A stretch of DNA of 64,000 nucleotides from JBELHR01 sp042091275 (GTDB lineage: Bacteria > Bacteroidota > Bacteroidia > Flavobacteriales > Flavobacteriaceae): positions 1-64,000 of the forward strand of contig JBELHR010000001.1 in NCBI GenBank assembly GCA_042091275.1, given 5' to 3'. Shown piece after piece: positions 54,025 to 62,655 of the stretch. A program made the position numbers and the translations under genes. The notes under the pieces are model-generated. The model was not told the origin of the DNA. It was given only the letters and a program-made list of their open reading frames with translations, and did no database searches. Within the stretch, counting starts at the first letter, position 1. The number at the start of each line of letters is the position of its first letter.

Positions 54025-54105
54025 TTTTAATTCCAATTTTTTGTAACCTTTAAAGAAGTAATTACGTATTAGTATGAACACGATACACATTAAACACTTA
54101 TACCT

Positions 54106-54969
54106 ATGAGACAGCTCAAAATTACCAAGCAGGTTACCAACAGAGAAACCGCTTCCCTAGACAAGTATTTGCAAGAAATAGGAAAAGTCGATCTGATTAC
54201 AGCCGATATGGAAGTCGAGCTAGCACAACGTATAAAAGCTGGAGATCAAGTTGCCCTTGAAAAATTGACAAAGGCTAACTTAAGATTTGTGGTGTCTGTT
54301 GCAAAACAATATCAAAACCAAGGATTAACACTACCTGATCTTATTAATGAAGGTAATCTAGGTCTTATAAAAGCGGCAAAACGTTTTGATGAAACGAGAG
54401 GATTTAAGTTTATTTCCTACGCCGTATGGTGGATTAGACAATCTATTCTTCAAGCGCTTGCCGAGCAATCCCGTATTGTTCGTCTGCCATTAAACAAGAT
54501 TGGATCGATCAATAAGATCAACAAGATGTACGCCTTTTTAGAACAAGAAAATGAGCGACCTCCTTCGCCAGAGGAAATTGCTAAAAAATTGGATATGACC
54601 GTCAATGACGTGAAGGAATCCCTAAAAAACTCGGGACGTCACGTATCGATGGATGCCCCTCTTATTGAAGGAGAGGACTCCAACCTTTACGACGTTTTAA
54701 ATTCAGGCGAATCTCCTAATCCAGACAAAGAATTACTTCACGAATCTCTACGAGTAGAAATCGATCGCGCTCTGGAAACCTTAACCCCAAGAGAGGCGGA
54801 TGTAGTAAAACTATACTTTGGTCTTGGAGAGCATCAACCGATGACTCTTGAGGAAATTGGAGAGACTTTTGATTTAACTCGAGAACGTGTACGCCAAATC
54901 AAAGAAAAAGCAATTCGAAGATTGAAACATACTTCACGATCAAAAATACTAATGACTTACTTAGGATAA
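54106..54969 (+). CDS. rpoD: Primary RNA polymerase sigma factor (RpoD/SigA, short Bacteroidota form)
   Basis: 287 residues, the short form of the housekeeping sigma factor in Bacteroidota, with no region 1.1. Region 1.2 has DKYLQEIGKVDLI, region 2 has LRFVVSVAKQYQNQGLTLPDLINEGNLGLIKAAKRFDETRGFKFISYAVWWIRQSI, region 4 ends LTRERVRQIKEKAIRRLKH. This factor would recognise the TTG/TAnnTTTG promoters found across the window. It precedes rpe by one base. Confidence 0.97.
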   Translation: MRQLKITKQVTNRETASLDKYLQEIGKVDLITADMEVELAQRIKAGDQVALEKLTKANLRFVVSVAKQYQNQGLTLPDLINEGNLGLIKAAKRFDETRGFKFISYAVWWIRQSILQALAEQSRIVRLPLNKIGSINKINKMYAFLEQENERPPSPEEIAKKLDMTVNDVKESLKNSGRHVSMDAPLIEGEDSNLYDVLNSGESPNPDKELLHESLRVEIDRALETLTPREADVVKLYFGLGEHQPMTLEEIGETFDLTRERVRQIKEKAIRRLKHTSRSKILMTYLG

Positions 54970-54970
54970 T

Positions 54971-55630
54971 ATGAGCAAAATTATAGCACCATCGATGCTA
55001 GCTGCAGATTTTGGTAATCTGGAGCGCGATACAAAAATGGTAGAACAGAGCGCAGCAGAATGGGTGCACATAGATGTAATGGATGGAATGTTTGTTCCTA
55101 ATATTTCATATGGTATGCCTGTTATAAAAGCAATCGACTCCCATACTACTAAGGTAATGGATGTACACCTAATGATTGTCGATCCAGACCGCTACATAAA
55201 AGATTTCAAAGCTGTCGGTGCAGATATTTTAACCGTGCACTACGAAGCTTGCACGCACTTACATAGAACCGTTCAAGCTATCAAAGCAGAAGGCATGAAA
55301 GCTGGTGTGGCTCTAAATCCGCACACGCCTGTAGCCGTTCTAGAAGATATCATTGAAGACTTGGACTTGGTACTAATAATGAGTGTAAACCCTGGTTTTG
55401 GAGGACAATCTTTTATTGAGAACACCTATAAAAAAGTTCAACAAGTCAAAAACATGATAGACTTCTACAAAACGGAGGTAATCATTGAAGTAGACGGAGG
55501 AGTAGGACCAAATAACATTGCTAAACTCTCCGAAGTTGGTGTTGATGCATTCGTAGCAGGTAGTTCTGTTTTCAAGGCAGAAGACCCGGCAATGATGATC
55601 GATAAATTAAAGCAATTAGCGACTAACTAA
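54971..55630 (+). CDS. rpe: Ribulose-phosphate 3-epimerase
   Basis: 219-residue TIM-barrel epimerase of the pentose phosphate pathway. IAPSMLAADFGNLE, HIDVMDGMFVPNISYG, DVHLMIVDPDRYI, SVNPGFGGQSFI and EVDGGVGPNNI are the signature blocks with the metal-binding His/Asp residues. It starts one base after rpoD, so it is probably translated from the same message. A terminator follows. Confidence 0.97.
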   Translation: MSKIIAPSMLAADFGNLERDTKMVEQSAAEWVHIDVMDGMFVPNISYGMPVIKAIDSHTTKVMDVHLMIVDPDRYIKDFKAVGADILTVHYEACTHLHRTVQAIKAEGMKAGVALNPHTPVAVLEDIIEDLDLVLIMSVNPGFGGQSFIENTYKKVQQVKNMIDFYKTEVIIEVDGGVGPNNIAKLSEVGVDAFVAGSSVFKAEDPAMMIDKLKQLATN

Positions 55631-55658
55631 AGTAGTCATTCCGCTGATCCCAAAACAA

Positions 55659-55690
55659 AAAAGCCTGTCAATTAAAATTGACAGGCTTTT
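55659..55690. terminator. Bidirectional terminator between rpe and tRNA-Arg
   Basis: AAAGCCTGTCAAT (55660-55672) pairs with ATTGACAGGCTTT (55677-55689) around a short A/T loop. A run before, T run after; it also ends the minus-strand dcw/tRNA-Arg transcript. Confidence 0.9.
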
Positions 55691-55702
55691 TATATTTTCA
55701 AG

Positions 55703-55776
55703 TACCCGCGAAGGGATTCGAACCCCCAACCGTCGGAGCCGAAATCCGATATTCTATCCAGTTGAACTACGCGGGC
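55703..55776 (-). tRNA. tRNA-Arg (anticodon TCG)
   Basis: 74-nt tRNA. The acceptor GCCCGCG pairs with CGCGGGT (one G-T). The anticodon stem TCGGA/TCCGA encloses TTTCGGC, anticodon TCG. The T-arm has GGTTCGAATCC. CCA is not encoded. It begins 10 bases after the yqeY stop and ends 13 bases before a terminator, so it is probably processed from the end of the dcw transcript unless a promoter lies inside yqeY. Confidence 0.95.
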
Positions 55777-55786
55777 ATTTTAAATT

Positions 55787-56242
55787 CTACTGCGAATTTA
55801 ATAAAGCTTTTACAACTGACGAAATAGATTTTCCATCTGCACTTCCACCGAGTTTTTTGGACGCAACCCCCATAACCTTACCCATATCTTTCATACCTGA
55901 GGCACCGAGATCAGCAATAATCTGAGAAATTTCTTCCGTCAACTCTTCCGTACTCATTTGAGCAGGTAAAAACTGTTCGATAACCGCTGCTTGAGCAATT
56001 TCTGGCTCTGCCAAATCTGCTCTCCCTTGCTCATTGTATAGTGCTGCACTATCTTTTCTTTGCTTTACTAGCTTTTGCAGCATTTTCACTTCCTGCTCCT
56101 CACTTAGTCCATCACTACTACCAGTTTCTGTTTTAGCTAGGAGTATAGCACTTTTGATTGCTCTTAAAGATTCCAAAGCGACGCTATCTTTAGCTTTCAT
56201 CGCCTCTTTCATCTTTGTCATTATATTCTTTTCTAAGCTCAT
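55787..56242 (-). CDS. GatB/YqeY domain protein
   Basis: 151-residue protein of the YqeY family: MSLEKNIMTKMKEAMKAKDSVALESLRAIKSAI at the start, QEVKMLQKLVKQRKDSAALY, EQFLPAQMSTEEL and GMKDMGKVMGVASKKLGGSADGKSIS at the end. The fold is related to the C-terminal domain of GatB, which helps tRNA-dependent amidotransfer, but the role of the free domain is unclear. It lies one base after ftsZ, which places it in the division operon. Confidence 0.93.
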   Translation of the reverse strand: MSLEKNIMTKMKEAMKAKDSVALESLRAIKSAILLAKTETGSSDGLSEEQEVKMLQKLVKQRKDSAALYNEQGRADLAEPEIAQAAVIEQFLPAQMSTEELTEEISQIIADLGASGMKDMGKVMGVASKKLGGSADGKSISSVVKALLNSQ

Positions 56243-56243
56243 A

Positions 56244-58166
56244 TTAATCTACATTATCGTGTAAAAATGAATTATTTGATCTCAATTGTATCTCATCGTT
56301 CTCATCGCTAGAGACCGTTAGACGTGTTTTGTTTGATTCTCCTGGACGATTATTAAGTTCTACTCCCTGACGTTTGTAAGCAGGCTCTCTCTCAATATCC
56401 TCAATATTTTGATTGGCATTTCTAAAGTTGTAGTTGAATTTTTTCAACTTAGACTTTCGTTGATCTGCAGTTGTTTTTAACTCCGTAATAGTCATATTTA
56501 AAGGCGATATTTCCCGGTGTCCATCTACCTCCATATTCGCGATAATATCTGCGTCTTGATCTTGCTCTAACTCCAGCACAGGCTCTTGTTTCTTCAAAAC
56601 AATCTGTAAATCTTCATCTTGATCCTCAGGAGTAGAAAGACTTCTTTTGAAACTTCCCGTATCCAAAACAGAAGAATTAGAAATTGTCGGAGCAATATCT
56701 GTAAATTGAGTTTGAACGTCTTCTTCCAGATTAAATATTACAGTCGGCGCTTTTGCCTCTGGCTCAATAACCTTGTGATCTACAACTTCAAAGTCGAATA
56801 CATTTACGACTTCCTCGAGTTCTTCTTTTTTAGGCTCAGATACAATCTCATTGATTACAATATCTTCCTCCGGAAAATCAAAAGTCAAAACTTCTTCTTC
56901 AACGGACTCTTCCAATACTTCAGTATTCGGTGGATGCACCACCTCGGCACCTACAACCTCTAAATCCATTAACTCCACAATCTCAGCCTGAGGTTTGACT
57001 TGTTCAAATTCAACCTCTTCCTCAAATAAATTGTGAATAATTTTCTCGACAACCTTAGGAGTAACCTGCTTTGGCTCTGGAGTTATATTGTTCTTTGGAG
57101 CTTCAAAGTTATAGCTAGCTTTTTGCTCGGATTCCAAAACATGTACAACACGTGTAGTTTCCAGGTTTGCAATTTCATTTTGCTGGTCTGCAGCAAAACC
57201 GGTTGCGACAACGGTAATGGATATTGCATCTTCCAGATTTTCATCTTCACCAACACCCATGATGATATTGGCCTCGTGTCCCGCTTCGTCTTGTATAAAT
57301 TCATTTATCTCAGCAATCTCATCGATGGTCACCTCGTTCATTCCTGAAACGATAAGCAACAGTACGTTTTGAGCTCCTGTAATTTTATTGTCGTTAAGCA
57401 AAGGAGAATCCAAGGCTTTTTTGATAGCGACTTGCGCGCGATCTGAACCGGATTCCTTAGAACTTCCCATAATAGCTGTACCGCTATTTGAAAGAACTCG
57501 CTTTGCATCATTAAGGTCAATATTTTGTTTATAGTGGTGAGTAATAACCTCTGCAATACCTTTTGCTGCTGTGCTCAAGACCTCATCCGCTTTGGAAAAC
57601 CCTGCCTTAAATCCAAGGTTACCATATACTTCTCTCAACTTATTATTATTGATAACAATAAGAGAATCTACAGTATCGCGAAGCATTTCAATTCCTTTCT
57701 GAGCTTGTTGCATTCTACTCTTTCCTTCAAATTGGAAAGGCATAGTAACAATACCGACAGTCAGGATATTCATGTCTTTCGCCAATTTTGCTATGATTGG
57801 TGCAGCTCCTGTACCAGTTCCACCACCCATTCCCGCAGTGATAAAAACCATTTTGGTTTGGGTACTTAGCATTTGTTGAATCTCTTGTAAACTCTCCTCG
57901 GCAGCCTTTTTACCAACCTCGGGGTTAGCACCTGCTCCTAGTCCAGAGGTCAGTTCAATTCCCAACTGAACCTTATTTGGAATCCCACTATTGTCCAAAG
58001 CCTGAGCATCCGTGTTACAGATAACAAAATCTACACCGCGAATACTTTGCTGAAACATGTGGTTCACAGCATTACTACCTCCACCACCTACACCAATAAC
58101 TTTAATCGTATTGGATTGTGATTTTGGTAAATCAAATGAAATGTTATTGTCGTTTATTGTCCCCAT
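56244..58166 (-). CDS. ftsZ: Cell division protein FtsZ with long C-terminal linker
   Basis: 640-residue tubulin homologue. The GTPase domain (to about residue 330) has GVGGGGSNAVNHMF, AGMGGGTGTGAAP and NNNKLREVYGN. A linker of about 290 residues follows, very rich in E, V, D and P, with little hydrophobic content. The protein ends NSFLHDNVD, the flavobacterial version of the C-terminal peptide that binds FtsA. E. coli FtsZ has 383 residues, so the linker is exceptionally long. It forms the Z ring at mid-cell. It lies 32 bases after ftsA and 1 base before yqeY. Confidence 0.98.
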   Translation of the reverse strand: MGTINDNNISFDLPKSQSNTIKVIGVGGGGSNAVNHMFQQSIRGVDFVICNTDAQALDNSGIPNKVQLGIELTSGLGAGANPEVGKKAAEESLQEIQQMLSTQTKMVFITAGMGGGTGTGAAPIIAKLAKDMNILTVGIVTMPFQFEGKSRMQQAQKGIEMLRDTVDSLIVINNNKLREVYGNLGFKAGFSKADEVLSTAAKGIAEVITHHYKQNIDLNDAKRVLSNSGTAIMGSSKESGSDRAQVAIKKALDSPLLNDNKITGAQNVLLLIVSGMNEVTIDEIAEINEFIQDEAGHEANIIMGVGEDENLEDAISITVVATGFAADQQNEIANLETTRVVHVLESEQKASYNFEAPKNNITPEPKQVTPKVVEKIIHNLFEEEVEFEQVKPQAEIVELMDLEVVGAEVVHPPNTEVLEESVEEEVLTFDFPEEDIVINEIVSEPKKEELEEVVNVFDFEVVDHKVIEPEAKAPTVIFNLEEDVQTQFTDIAPTISNSSVLDTGSFKRSLSTPEDQDEDLQIVLKKQEPVLELEQDQDADIIANMEVDGHREISPLNMTITELKTTADQRKSKLKKFNYNFRNANQNIEDIEREPAYKRQGVELNNRPGESNKTRLTVSSDENDEIQLRSNNSFLHDNVD

Positions 58167-58198
58167 AATAAAATAACTTTCTTTTCTCTATAATTTTT

Positions 58199-59551
58199 TT
58201 AATCCATATTATCTAAATAGTCCTTGACCGTATCAAATAGACTCTTTATCACTCCTTTTCCTTTTGGACGAACCTTTTCTTCCTCCTTTTTCTCCAATTC
58301 TTGGTCCACTGCCTCCTCCTCAACAGCCGAATCCAACAATTCTTCTTCTTCTATCTCTTGCTTTTCTTGACGTAAACGCTTATCGTTTTGATCTAAACCT
58401 TCCATAACCAAACCAACTGCCGTAGCGTATATTGGACTAGAAAGAACCTCGTCAGAATCTCCTGCCAAGTGCTCATTTGGATATCCTATTCTCGTATCCA
58501 TTCCGGTTATATATTCAACCAATTGCTTTAAATGCTTGACTTGAGCGCCTCCTCCTGTCAAAACAATACCAGCGATTAATTTTCCTTTTTGTGTATCGTG
58601 GCCATAGTTTTTAATTTCCATAAAAACTTGCTCGATAATTTCAGAAATCCTAGCGTGAATAATACTAGACAGATTCTTTAAGGTAATTTCTCTTGGCTCT
58701 CTTCCTCTCAATCCTGGAATAGAAACAATTTCATTATCCTTGTTTTCTCCTGGCCAAGCAGAACCGAATTTAACCTTTAAGAGCTCCGCTTGCTTTTCAA
58801 TTATGGAACAGCCTTCTTTGATATCCTCGGTAACTACATTTCCGCCAAATGGTATAACAGCAGTATGACGTATGATTCCATCTTTGAATATTGCTAGATC
58901 CGTAGTACCTCCACCTATATCGATAAGAGCTACTCCCGCTTCTTTTTCCTCTTGACTCAACACAGCAGATGCAGATGCCAGAGGTTCAAGTGTAATCCCA
59001 GAAAAGTTCAATCCTGCGTTTTCAATACATCGGGTAATATTCTTAATAGATGAAATCATTCCCACCACAACGTGGAAATTAGCTTCCAATCTAGCGCCGA
59101 ACATCCCTATAGGTTCTTTAATATCTTCTTGAGAGTCCACCTTATACTCTTGTGGTAAAACGTGAATTATCTCTTCCCCAGGCAACATGACCAATTTATA
59201 AACCTGATCTATTAAGTTGTCCAGATCTCTTTGTTCTATGACTTCATCTGCATTTTCTCGGGTGATGTAATCACTGTGGTGAATACTTCGAATATGCTGA
59301 CCAGCTATACCGACAACAACGTCGTTAATGGTATAACCCGAAATACTTTGAGCCTCCTCAACAGCTTGCTGAATAGACTGAATTGTCTGTGTAATATTAT
59401 TGACTACGCCTCTTTTGACACCGAGACTCTTGGACTTACCGATGCCCATAACTTCGACTTTGCCAAATTCATTTCGACGACCAATCATGGCGACAATCTT
59501 CGTTGTACCGATATCTAAACCAACTGCAATATTATTATTATCCATATTCAT
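58199..59551 (-). CDS. ftsA: Cell division protein FtsA
   Basis: About 450 residues from the ATG at 59551, whose first base is shared with the ftsQ stop (TAATG); the longer frame starts at 59563. Actin-like protein: IAVGLDIGTTKIVAMIG (phosphate 1), GVALIDIGGGTTDLAIF (phosphate 2) and GIVLTGGGAQVKHL (adenosine loop). An acidic region rich in E (about 385-425) precedes the C-terminal amphipathic helix (KGVIKSLFDTVKDYLDNMD) that binds the membrane. It tethers FtsZ to the membrane. Confidence 0.96.
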   Translation of the reverse strand: MNMDNNNIAVGLDIGTTKIVAMIGRRNEFGKVEVMGIGKSKSLGVKRGVVNNITQTIQSIQQAVEEAQSISGYTINDVVVGIAGQHIRSIHHSDYITRENADEVIEQRDLDNLIDQVYKLVMLPGEEIIHVLPQEYKVDSQEDIKEPIGMFGARLEANFHVVVGMISSIKNITRCIENAGLNFSGITLEPLASASAVLSQEEKEAGVALIDIGGGTTDLAIFKDGIIRHTAVIPFGGNVVTEDIKEGCSIIEKQAELLKVKFGSAWPGENKDNEIVSIPGLRGREPREITLKNLSSIIHARISEIIEQVFMEIKNYGHDTQKGKLIAGIVLTGGGAQVKHLKQLVEYITGMDTRIGYPNEHLAGDSDEVLSSPIYATAVGLVMEGLDQNDKRLRQEKQEIEEEELLDSAVEEEAVDQELEKKEEEKVRPKGKGVIKSLFDTVKDYLDNMD

Positions 59552-60270
59552 TATTTTGAACAAACCACTTGATTGTTGAATTTTAAATTAATCTTTCTGA
59601 AATCTTTGACGGTCCCTTTGTTTTGGGCGGCGCGAAGAAAAACTTCATATTTATTTAATTTTGTTCCAAGTCTATTGAGGCTTCCTAAAACTACTTCATG
59701 TCCTCCTGTTCTAGTAAAAATCACAAAACCATCTTCGATTTTATAAGTTAAGCCCACCAATTCATCTCTCCAAAACTGACTTGCACTAAAGCGAGAAATC
59801 AGTTGATTTACCTCGAGCTTTAAACGCTCATTCCACGGTCCACGATAAATTGGCAATCTGGCGGTAAAATTAGATGAGAGTGGCATAATTTCTCCTTTTG
59901 AATCCAAATACTTTGAGTCCCCATCAATATAGAGGCGGAGTACTGGTTTTTTTTGAATTACTTCAACTCCAATTGCACCCTCAACACCCTGATAGACAAG
60001 AACCTCTTCCACCAAAGGATGCCCACTTACATCATACTCTAATTTATATAAATTTAATTCAGAATTCAATGTATTTTCGATAGAATCTAAACTTTGTATC
60101 AACAAGTTATTAACGACTTTTTCAGTCAAAAAATGCCCGTTTTCACTGTGAATTTTCAGCTTCAAATCGCCCGCAATTCTCCCCTGATACCTGTTGTTTG
60201 CGAACAACATCAAAGCTGAGCAAAACAGGAAAACAATTCCAAACATAACTAGATTAAATCCCTTCTTCAT
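59551..60270 (-). CDS. ftsQ: Cell division protein FtsQ
   Basis: 239-residue bitopic protein with one N-terminal helix (about 7-24, LVMFGIVFLFCSALMLF), then a POTRA domain (GHFLTEKVVNNLLIQSLDSIENTLNSELNLYKLEYDVSGHPLVEEVLVYQG in outline) and the FtsQ/DivIB domain (YLDSKGEIMPLSSNFTARLPIYRG). Sequence conservation in this family is low; its place between murC and ftsA supports the call. It overlaps murC by 17 bases. Confidence 0.9.
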   Translation of the reverse strand: MKKGFNLVMFGIVFLFCSALMLFANNRYQGRIAGDLKLKIHSENGHFLTEKVVNNLLIQSLDSIENTLNSELNLYKLEYDVSGHPLVEEVLVYQGVEGAIGVEVIQKKPVLRLYIDGDSKYLDSKGEIMPLSSNFTARLPIYRGPWNERLKLEVNQLISRFSASQFWRDELVGLTYKIEDGFVIFTRTGGHEVVLGSLNRLGTKLNKYEVFLRAAQNKGTVKDFRKINLKFNNQVVCSK

Positions 60271-61579
60271 AATAGCTCTTTATTAGTTCTCCGATATCTC
60301 CAGCACCAAAACATGCAACCACCCTTGATTTCCTCTCAGAAATCGCTTTATGAAAACTGTCTTTTGCGAGTAATTTAACATCTGTATCCTCTATCATATT
60401 CATTAACCAACTGGAATTCACTCCCGCAATAGGAGTTTCTCGTGCAGGATATATATCCATCAAATACAATTCGTCAAAACCAGACAAAACTCGGGCAAAA
60501 TCTTTGACAAAATCTTTTGTTCGAGAAAACAAATGAGGCTGAAAAATTCCTGTAATCTTTTCTTTTGGATAAAAAGACCTCAAAGCCTGAAGCAAAGCCT
60601 CTATCTCCGTTGGATGATGCGCATAATCATCAATCAAGACTAAATCCTCCTTATTTATTCGAGTAGAAAAACGTCTCTCCACACCCTTATAAGACTCTAG
60701 AGCTATAGAAATATCTTGTTTTGAAATACCGTATTGATCTGCCATACCTATTGCGGCAAGGGCATTCAACAGATTGTGTTCTCCTGGTAATGAAAACCTT
60801 AGACCTCTGTAATCCGAGAGTCCACCAATTACATCAAAGTGATAACAACCATCTATAATTTTGACATTAGACAATTCGTAATCCGCATTCTCTCCTTCGA
60901 CTCCATAAGTAATACCAGGAATTGAAATACCCTTTCTCACTAACAAAACACCTTCTACTAAGCCTGCAAAATCCCGAAAACTCTCCTCAAAAGCCTCGCT
61001 AGTTCCATATATATCCAAATGATCGGGATCCATTGTCGTAATACAAGCCAAATTAGGACTAAGCCTCAAAAAGGACCTATCAAACTCATCAGCTTCCACA
61101 ATACTCACATCCCTATTCCCCTCAATATAATTTGAATTATAATTTGTTGAAAGCCCTCCTAAAAACGAATAGGCCCCTGTATTTGCAAGAGTAAATATAT
61201 GCGCTAAAATACTAGAAGTAGTCGTCTTACCATGTGTCCCAGCAACCGCCAAACAAAAGGTCTCCGAACTAATCTGACCCAAAATCTCAGAGCGTTTGTA
61301 AAGAGAAAAATTATTTTCGATAAAATATTTTAAATAATAAGAATCTTTAGATAAAGCGGGAGTATATATAACCATTGTATTATCGACCTCAACACCGGCA
61401 TCCTCTATAAAACTCAAATCTTCAATATGCGTAATATTAGCACCCTTTGCCTGTAAATTCTCAGTGATAGGACTCTCAGCTCGATCATAACCCGAAACAG
61501 TTCTACCTTTAGAAAGGTAATAAGAAGCGAGGGCGCTCATGCCAATTCCCCCAATACCGACAAACCAAATATTCTTCAT
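60254..61579 (-). CDS. murC: UDP-N-acetylmuramate--L-alanine ligase
   Basis: 441-residue Mur ligase. WFVGIGGIGMSALASYYL is the N-terminal UDP-binding loop, AVAGTHGKTTTSSILAHI the ATP loop, and DDYAHHPTEIEALL and FQPHLFSRTKDF the C-terminal domain. It adds L-alanine to UDP-MurNAc. It overlaps murG by 4 bases and ftsQ by 17. Confidence 0.97.
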   Translation of the reverse strand: MKNIWFVGIGGIGMSALASYYLSKGRTVSGYDRAESPITENLQAKGANITHIEDLSFIEDAGVEVDNTMVIYTPALSKDSYYLKYFIENNFSLYKRSEILGQISSETFCLAVAGTHGKTTTSSILAHIFTLANTGAYSFLGGLSTNYNSNYIEGNRDVSIVEADEFDRSFLRLSPNLACITTMDPDHLDIYGTSEAFEESFRDFAGLVEGVLLVRKGISIPGITYGVEGENADYELSNVKIIDGCYHFDVIGGLSDYRGLRFSLPGEHNLLNALAAIGMADQYGISKQDISIALESYKGVERRFSTRINKEDLVLIDDYAHHPTEIEALLQALRSFYPKEKITGIFQPHLFSRTKDFVKDFARVLSGFDELYLMDIYPARETPIAGVNSSWLMNMIEDTDVKLLAKDSFHKAISERKSRVVACFGAGDIGELIKSYYEEGI

Positions 61580-62655
61580 ATCAAGCCTTCTATTTCATTT
61601 ACAATAGTACTAGTAGCATTTGGCAATGCCATTGCTCTAAAATTATCCGCCATTTCTTGAGAAACAAGAGGGTCACTTATCCAATTTGTGAAAACAGACT
61701 CAAAAGAATCTAAATCTTTTTCGACAATCATTATCGCCGCACCATTATTAACAATGGCTTCGGCATTTTTTCTTTGGTGATCTTCAGCGACATTCGGAGA
61801 AGGGATAAATAGCACCGGTTTCCCAGCGAGAGCCAATTCTGAAACGGAACTCGCTCCGGCCCTACTGATGATATAACTCGAAAGAGCATATACCTGAGAC
61901 ATATCGCTGATATAGGAATGAATAGAAACTCCCTTTTGAGCGAGAGACTTATACTGATCAAAATAGATTTTTCCCGTCTGCCACAGAACCTGAACCCCTA
62001 ACTTTAGTATGGAATCAAGATGATCTCCTATCAGAGAATTGATCCGTTTGGAACCTAGACTTCCTCCGAGGATTAATAGAATAGGCTTATCCGTTGACAA
62101 ATCAAAAAAGTCATAATCCGCCTGTTTCGGCTTTGCTATATTTATCAAATCTCGACGAACTGGATTGCCAGTTATATGTGTAATTTTCTCTGGAAAAAAC
62201 CGATCCATACCAGAATAAGCAACCGCTATAGAATCAACTGTTTTTGATAAAAGACGATTTGTTATTCCTGGAAAAGAATTTTGTTCTTGAATTAAAGTTG
62301 GAATTTTCATTTTATTTGCGACGAATAGCGTCGGACCGGACGCATAACCCCCAGTACCAATAGCCACTTGAGGTTTAAATTTTCTCACAATGGAATATGC
62401 TTTTACCAGACTCCAAAGCAACTTGAAGGGGAACATCAAATTTTTAAGACTCAAACTTCTTTGAAAACCTGATATCCACAAACCTTGTATATCATAACCC
62501 GCCTGAGGAACTTTCTCCATCTCCATTCTATCAGAAGCGCCGACAAACAGAATTTTAATATCGGGGTTTCTACGCCTCAATTCATCCGCTATAGCAATCG
62601 CAGGGTATATATGCCCCCCGGTACCACCTCCACTTATTATAACACTACCCAACAT
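61576..62655 (-). CDS. murG: UDP-N-acetylglucosamine--lipid I transferase MurG
   Basis: 359-residue GT-B glycosyltransferase. IISGGGTGGHIYPAIAIADEL, IGTGGYASGP, LIQEQNSFPGITNRLLS, ILGGSLGSKRIN and SRAGASSVSELALAGKPVLFIPSP are the MurG motifs. It converts lipid I to lipid II at the inner face of the inner membrane. It overlaps ftsW by 11 bases and murC by 4. Confidence 0.97.
   Translation of the reverse strand: MLGSVIISGGGTGGHIYPAIAIADELRRRNPDIKILFVGASDRMEMEKVPQAGYDIQGLWISGFQRSLSLKNLMFPFKLLWSLVKAYSIVRKFKPQVAIGTGGYASGPTLFVANKMKIPTLIQEQNSFPGITNRLLSKTVDSIAVAYSGMDRFFPEKITHITGNPVRRDLINIAKPKQADYDFFDLSTDKPILLILGGSLGSKRINSLIGDHLDSILKLGVQVLWQTGKIYFDQYKSLAQKGVSIHSYISDMSQVYALSSYIISRAGASSVSELALAGKPVLFIPSPNVAEDHQRKNAEAIVNNGAAIMIVEKDLDSFESVFTNWISDPLVSQEMADNFRAMALPNATSTIVNEIEGLI

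Noticed and set aside
56619..57869. Plus-strand open frames opposite ftsZ
   Set aside because: They are antisense shadows of ftsZ without recognisable domains or promoters.
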